Assembly (NCBI GenBank): GCA_026874595.1
Contig: CM049313.1
Coordinates: 62,619,159-62,683,158 of the forward strand
Source: Sipunculus nudus
Lineage: Eukaryota > Annelida > Sipuncula > Golfingiida > Sipunculidae
DNA length: 64,000 nucleotides
Direction of reading: 5' to 3'
A program made the position numbers and the translations under genes. Of this stretch, positions 59,071-64,000 are shown in pieces. Position 1 is the first letter of the stretch. Each line of letters begins with the position of its first letter. The notes under the pieces are model-generated. The model had not been told where the DNA came from and did no database searches. It saw nothing but the letters and a program-made list of their open reading frames with translations.

Positions 59071-60480
59071 CGGGTAATCCTGCAACAGACTTGACGCGTG
59101 TCATCAAACGACTCTCTGTCTCCAGACAAGCTCTTCTCTGTCCATTCATGGTCAGATTTTACATAATGGAACGGACGTATAGCGGAACTGCACTTTTAAG
59201 CCAACAGCGTTCTCCCTTCACTGACTTATCATGTGCTTTTCTGCCGAAACCTGGCCTGACATATTGATTTCTCCCAGTTATGAATTAAGATAAACCTACA
59301 GTAAACCGCTTTACTCCATTGGTCTGATTCAACAACACGCATCAACCATCAAGTTACCTTAATTAAATAATAATTTCACCAACAATTGTTATTCATATAA
59401 CGCTTTTATTTTGTACACACAAAAAAACTGAACATTATCAGTAATTTCAAGTTTAATCATATAAACGGATAGGCTAAGACCTGATAGTGTTGCGGTTAAC
59501 GGAAACAATACAGAAGAATTGTTCAGATTGTGATAAAAGTACCAAATTTGGTAGAGATGAAGTTTGGATAATACATTTTCATTTTTTTATTAGTTCCACC
59601 AAATCTTCTTAGTGTAACGGGGGCGGATCCTATGTTAAATTTCGGGTACTCAAATTTATATGAAAAATACACGGAAGATCATCATAGTTACATTACATCT
59701 TTTACATTCCTTATGGATAGGGTAAAATTTTGGAATATTTGGTTCTATTTAATTAACATCATCATGAGAAATGTAAAATTACCTTTGTGATCTCATTAAT
59801 GTAAACATTTGTAATTAAAAGATGACTATTTGCCATTTAACGACATGTAGTTAACTGAAGTTAATTTATTGTTAAATATGACATAAATTTTCTGTTTTGA
59901 AGTAAGGTATAATCACTATTCTCAATTCACATCTCGTCGATGTCTCCTTTGATGAATATAGGAGACGGTGGAGAGTGCAATGAAGGGGGGGGGGGGGGGG
60001 GGGTACTACTTACGTAGTATGGTTCACTGTATAAACATTATAACATATTTCATCATACAATGTGTAAGTTGCTTCGTGCTTAAAATCATGTACAGTTTTA
60101 TTGTTCTTAGTGCAAAATATCTGTTGTTTTAATGAGCTTATGGACATTTCCATATGAGCACTGAAATAAACCTCAAAATTTCCAGGGGCGGGTCATTTTT
60201 AATTATCAGGGTACAACTTTTAAAATGTTATCGTAAATGTACAACTAAACAGCGTTTTAAAGTTTTATTTCTACAAACAAATCTTGAAAACCAACAAACT
60301 CTATCCATTTGCGTATACCTTCCCTTTTCAATCATCAAATCATGACATGAAAATCTCAATCTGGCTAGCGCTTGTTTATGCTTGGTATGAGTTACACACA
60401 GTATATATTTCTCCATTAATTGAGGGAATTGATTTAAAAGTACGTGTACTTATAAATTTAATTTAGTATTTACTTCTACA
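59071..60480. other. Gene-free stretch
   Basis: AT-rich. A G-homopolymer of about 17 lies at 59987-60003. No coding evidence. Confidence 0.5.
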
Positions 60481-63040
60481 TCACAAGACCAGTTTTGTTC
60501 TGCCATATCAATAATTCTTTCCTTTATTTTAGCCACAAATATTCTAATGTCTCATACTTCTTGATTTATCCACACATACCCAAAACCTGCGCTGCATATT
60601 TTGCTTCTTATATGAGTAACCCATGTTTGTTTTCCATTCATATCTAGATTAAACAGGATATGTTATATATACGCTTTGGATATCTAGTATTACCATAATG
60701 TACTAGTTTTGTCCAGTATTTTACACAGCTTAATAACTGACCGACATACATTGGATGCCTTCCAAACTTTCCCAATGATGCTGCGTTCGGAGCTAAAGAG
60801 CTAATTTTTAGAATGTACTAGCAAAATTTATATGGCACCTTTTCAATTATTGCACATCTTTCCTAGCCCCACTGTTCTGGACCATATAAAATACCAGTGT
60901 ATCCATACAATCAAATAGATAAAATAGCTGGCTCACTAATAAACAACTATATTTCCTAAAAATGTTTTTTTATGAGAGTCTCTGCTCTTTCAGCCTGCAT
61001 TGCCTTCGCTTTCTTTGTTTTATACCATGACAATGTACTTGTATATATTACCCCTTAGTATCTATAGTCATCTACCGTTTCAATTTGAGTATTTTTGATA
61101 GTGCCATTTCTCTATTCTTTTAAATGAACCCCCGTGTCTAAAAACCATAATTTTTGTCTTTCCTAAATTAACTTTTAAGCCATAATTGACAGAAAAAAAA
61201 CTTGCAACTGGTTGATTTGTTCTTGGAGACGTCCTATTGTGTCGCTGATGCATACTAAATCATCAGCGTACATTATGGCCTTTACGTTTGGCAAATATTA
61301 ATCAATATTTATACCATGACAATCTGTTTCATTAATTTGTTCATAAAATTCATCTATGAATAAAGGTAACAGAAGGAGACTCCCCATGCACTCTGGTCGA
61401 GTTCCGTTAGTACATTAAAAATAATCTGTTAATCCTTCCTCTGAAAGAAGACATGATTTCATTTGATTATATATAGACTGAAGTGTCTATAAGAGTTTCC
61501 CTTTTATCCCAGTTGAACTGAAACATACTACAATAAATCATTTTGTACACTATCAAAAGCAGTTGAAAAATCAATAAAAGTGTAATAAAACCTTTTCTGT
61601 TTGGTTAAATATTTCTGCACACACCCCGTTAAAGAAAAATGTACTGTCGAATAACCTTTCCTATAGCCAGCTTGCGCTTCATATAATAATCCAGCTTGAT
61701 CAATATAATTTTGAATTCTGTTTGCCAATATTTTTGTAAATAGTTTACCCACGGTATTAAGTAATGAAATACCTCTGTAGTTTTTTAGGATCTATGGTGG
61801 AAGCCGTTTTGTGAATTGGTACAATAAATGCTTTGCTCCAAGAGGCTGGGAAAAAAAACATTTCCTAATACACTGTTAAATAATTGTAATATGTGAGACG
61901 ATATGTGACTATATAGATCTTTAAATATATCTACCGTTATCCCGTCAGGCCCTAGGGCCTTTCCTCTTTATTTTTCATTTATGGCTTTCTGTACTTCACA
62001 TGGTGTTATGAGTCCATCAAGCTCTATATCATTTTCAATTTCTTATACATTTTTTAAATATTCCAGAGTATGATTCTAAAACTCTTGATTAATTTCATGT
62101 GTTAATGAATTCAAAAGTTCCTTAAAATGTTGTACCGGTTCTACAGTTGTAACAATTTTCTCTTTATTTAAAAATCTATTGTCTTCCACATGGAATCAGT
62201 GTCTTTTGCACCTATCACCTTTTGCACCTCTGAGGCTTGGATGATTGCCTTCTTTTCTTCACATAATTTTTTAACCTCTGTTTTGTTTGTTAATAATTAA
62301 GTAAGTCGCCATCTTATATTGTACATCTATAGTTATTCAAAGCTATTTAGTTTTCATTTTTCCAAAATTCACATTTTTTGTCCCACCATTTTGGTTGCTT
62401 TAGTTTTATGTTGTCTCGGAAGTTTTGTTTATTTCTGTAATATATATATTTTTTTCAATACTAACCAATACCTCACTTGCTTTGTCCGGATATGTTTCTA
62501 AGGTTTCTTTAAATATGTTTAAAAGTAACGCACATTCTATTTGTTCTAATGATTTTGAAATATTTGTTTTATCTTCATCAGTCTGATAAAATTTTACCCA
62601 TTTTGTCAGTTCGCATATGTGTTCATTCGAAGGCTCTTTCCTTGGTCTGATAATATTAAGTGAACAGCTTAAAGGAACGTGATCGGATAATACACAGGAT
62701 CTATCTACCTTATGAAGTAGTCAACTAATGACAATTACATGACCAACTACACTGATACCAAAAGGAGTTAAACACATAATTAAGTCTCCTGTTATATCTG
62801 GTATATCTGTTATATTTACAGTTCTAGCATTTAAATCACCAAAGAGAATTAAATTAAATTCATCAAATCTGCCAAAGTATCTGCCAATAAATTTTCCAGC
62901 TGGTTTATACCATTTATTTCATCTTCATCCACATAGAATGATGAACCTGCTGGCGCAATAGAGCAGAAAACTATGGCCAAATCTTTATCTTCATTAATTA
63001 AGGTACCATCACACCCTATAATTTCTGTTGCACGTAAGCT
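60480..63040 (-). mobile_element. Decayed CR1/jockey-group LINE (minus strand)
   Basis: Read on the minus strand from 63040: an endonuclease part with F-G-D-L-N-A-R-T (about 62850-62825) and S-D-H-V-P-L (about 62685-62668). RT follows with G-K-A-L-G-P-D-G-I (about 61970-61940) and A-N-R-I-Q-N...G-Y-R-K-G-Y-S-T. Next are F-I-D-F-S-T-A-F-D (about 61590-61560), Y-A-D-D-L-V (about 61275-61255) and V-N-L-G-K-T-K-I-M-V-F (about 61175-61140). Many frameshifts and stops separate these blocks. Ends are approximate. Confidence 0.8.
61528..61752 (-). pseudogene. LINE reverse transcriptase fragment
   Basis: This is the longest open piece of the minus-strand LINE, 74 codons covering the block before the first catalytic Asp (F-I-D-F-S-T-A-F-D). 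It is frameshifted on both sides. Confidence 0.8.
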
Positions 63041-63239
63041 AAGACTCTAGCATTTCTGCTAGTTCTAGATTAGTTTACATATGGGTAAAAATTAAGTTAA
63101 AGTTGAAAAATATGACAAACAGAAACAGGTTTTTATCCATATGCATGAGGGAAAAAATCCTACTGGTTCAAATATTATTGAAGGAGATATGTCTGAAATA
63201 ATGTGTGCAATAGAAAATCAAGGACTGTAGTCTGTTGGC

Positions 63240-63880
63240 TATATTTGATTTTGAGCAAATCTGTATTTCAAAAGGTCAGACTCCCTCATAGGCACCAATG
63301 ATCCCTGTGAATTTGAGAAAGATCAAGGATGTTGTTGCGAAACAAAATCAACGATAGTGCTCTGGTGGCAATATTGGAATTTCGACAGGTCTGCAATTCG
63401 ATAGAATTGTAGTCCTTATAGGAACCAATCATCTCTGTGTAAATGAGATAGATCAAGCTTGTTCTTGTTGAGATATCGCGCTTAAAAGAATATACCCAAT
63501 TGTGCTCTGGGAGCCATATTGGAATTCTGACAGGTCTGTTATTGAGGGGGATTGAGTCCGTATAGTAACCAATGATCCCTGAGAAAATGATAAAGATCAA
63601 GCATGTTCTTGTTGAGATACCCGGTGCGAATGAAAGTCACCCATTATGATCTGGTGGCCATATTGGAATTCCGACAAGTCTGTAATTCAATAGGTCTGAA
63701 GGCCTCGTATGTACCAATCATCCCTGTGAATTTGGGAAAGCTGAAGTATGTTGTTGTTGTTGAGTTATCACGAGCGAAAGAAAATCAGCGATTGGGCTGT
63801 GGTGGCCATATTGGAATTCTGACAGGTCTGTTATTCAGTAGGTCTATAGAGCCCTCATATGAACAGGAAAAGTAGACTGG
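63240..63880. repeat. 145-150 bp tandem array, about 4.5 units
   Basis: GGTGGCxATATTGGAATT-type blocks occur at about 63364, 63507, 63653 and 63803, each followed by GACA(G/A)GTCTGTAATTC-like sequence. Units share ACCAAT(C/G)AT(C/T)(C/T)CTGTG and TTGTTGAGATA. Adjacent open frames on both strands (63286-63600 and 63603-63875) are products of the repeat. Confidence 0.8.
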
Positions 63881-64000
63881 CAGAGTTCCGAAACATTTTT
63901 ACTGAATAATTAACTTGCTCTTTAGTAGGCTGATTGACAAACATAAATAGTTATAATTATATCCATGTAATAATTCATGCTGCCACCATACCCTTTATTT

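Overview
This is animal nuclear DNA, not bacterial. It is AT-rich and full of microsatellites, with short exons bounded by GT/AG junctions and large introns carrying LINEs, a solo LTR, MITE-like elements and minisatellites. The gene families and repeat types suggest a mollusc, probably a bivalve, although no marker fixes the species.

I rebuilt three genes exon by exon, and all three splice in frame. (1) Positions 11749-25305 (+) hold a complete 9-exon Cys-loop ligand-gated ion channel subunit of nicotinic acetylcholine receptor (nAChR) type. It encodes 405 residues and has the vicinal-cysteine loop C of an alpha-type subunit. (2) Positions 28074-54308 (+) hold a second 9-exon subunit of the same family, 403 residues, without the vicinal cysteines (non-alpha type). 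Exons 3, 4, 5, 7 and 8 have identical lengths in both genes (45, 110, 184, 87 and 110 nt) and all intron phases match, so the two are a head-to-tail duplicate pair. Both lack the glutamate that normally sits at M2 position -1', and both have atypical pore-lining residues. (3) Positions 34171-38370 (-) hold a 3-exon SLC46-like major facilitator transporter of 458 residues, nested in reverse orientation inside the 16.6 kb intron 2 of the second channel gene.

Layout: 1-4141, decayed L1/Tx1-like LINE (+). 6045-7814, foldback element. 8.46-9.23 kb, degenerate trinucleotide array. 11.65-26.04 kb, channel gene 1; its introns hold two dispersed repeats, a solo LTR and a jockey/CR1-like LINE. 28.05-54.31 kb, channel gene 2; its introns hold tandem-repeat elements of Helentron/HINE-like architecture, the nested transporter with its 22-bp minisatellite, several (TA)n tracts, MITEs and a pogo/Tigger-like end. 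54.3-64 kb has no recognisable host gene; it holds CCGATCGG palindromic repeats, an 880-bp TIR element, a decayed LINE (-) and a 145-150 bp tandem array.

The most unusual observation is in the transporter intron. A roughly 1.9 kb minisatellite (34.66-36.60 kb) consists of dozens of copies of the gene's own 3' splice site: the pyrimidine-rich stretch, the AG and the first seven exon bases. The array lies directly upstream of the real exon. The atypical pores of the paired channel subunits come next in interest.
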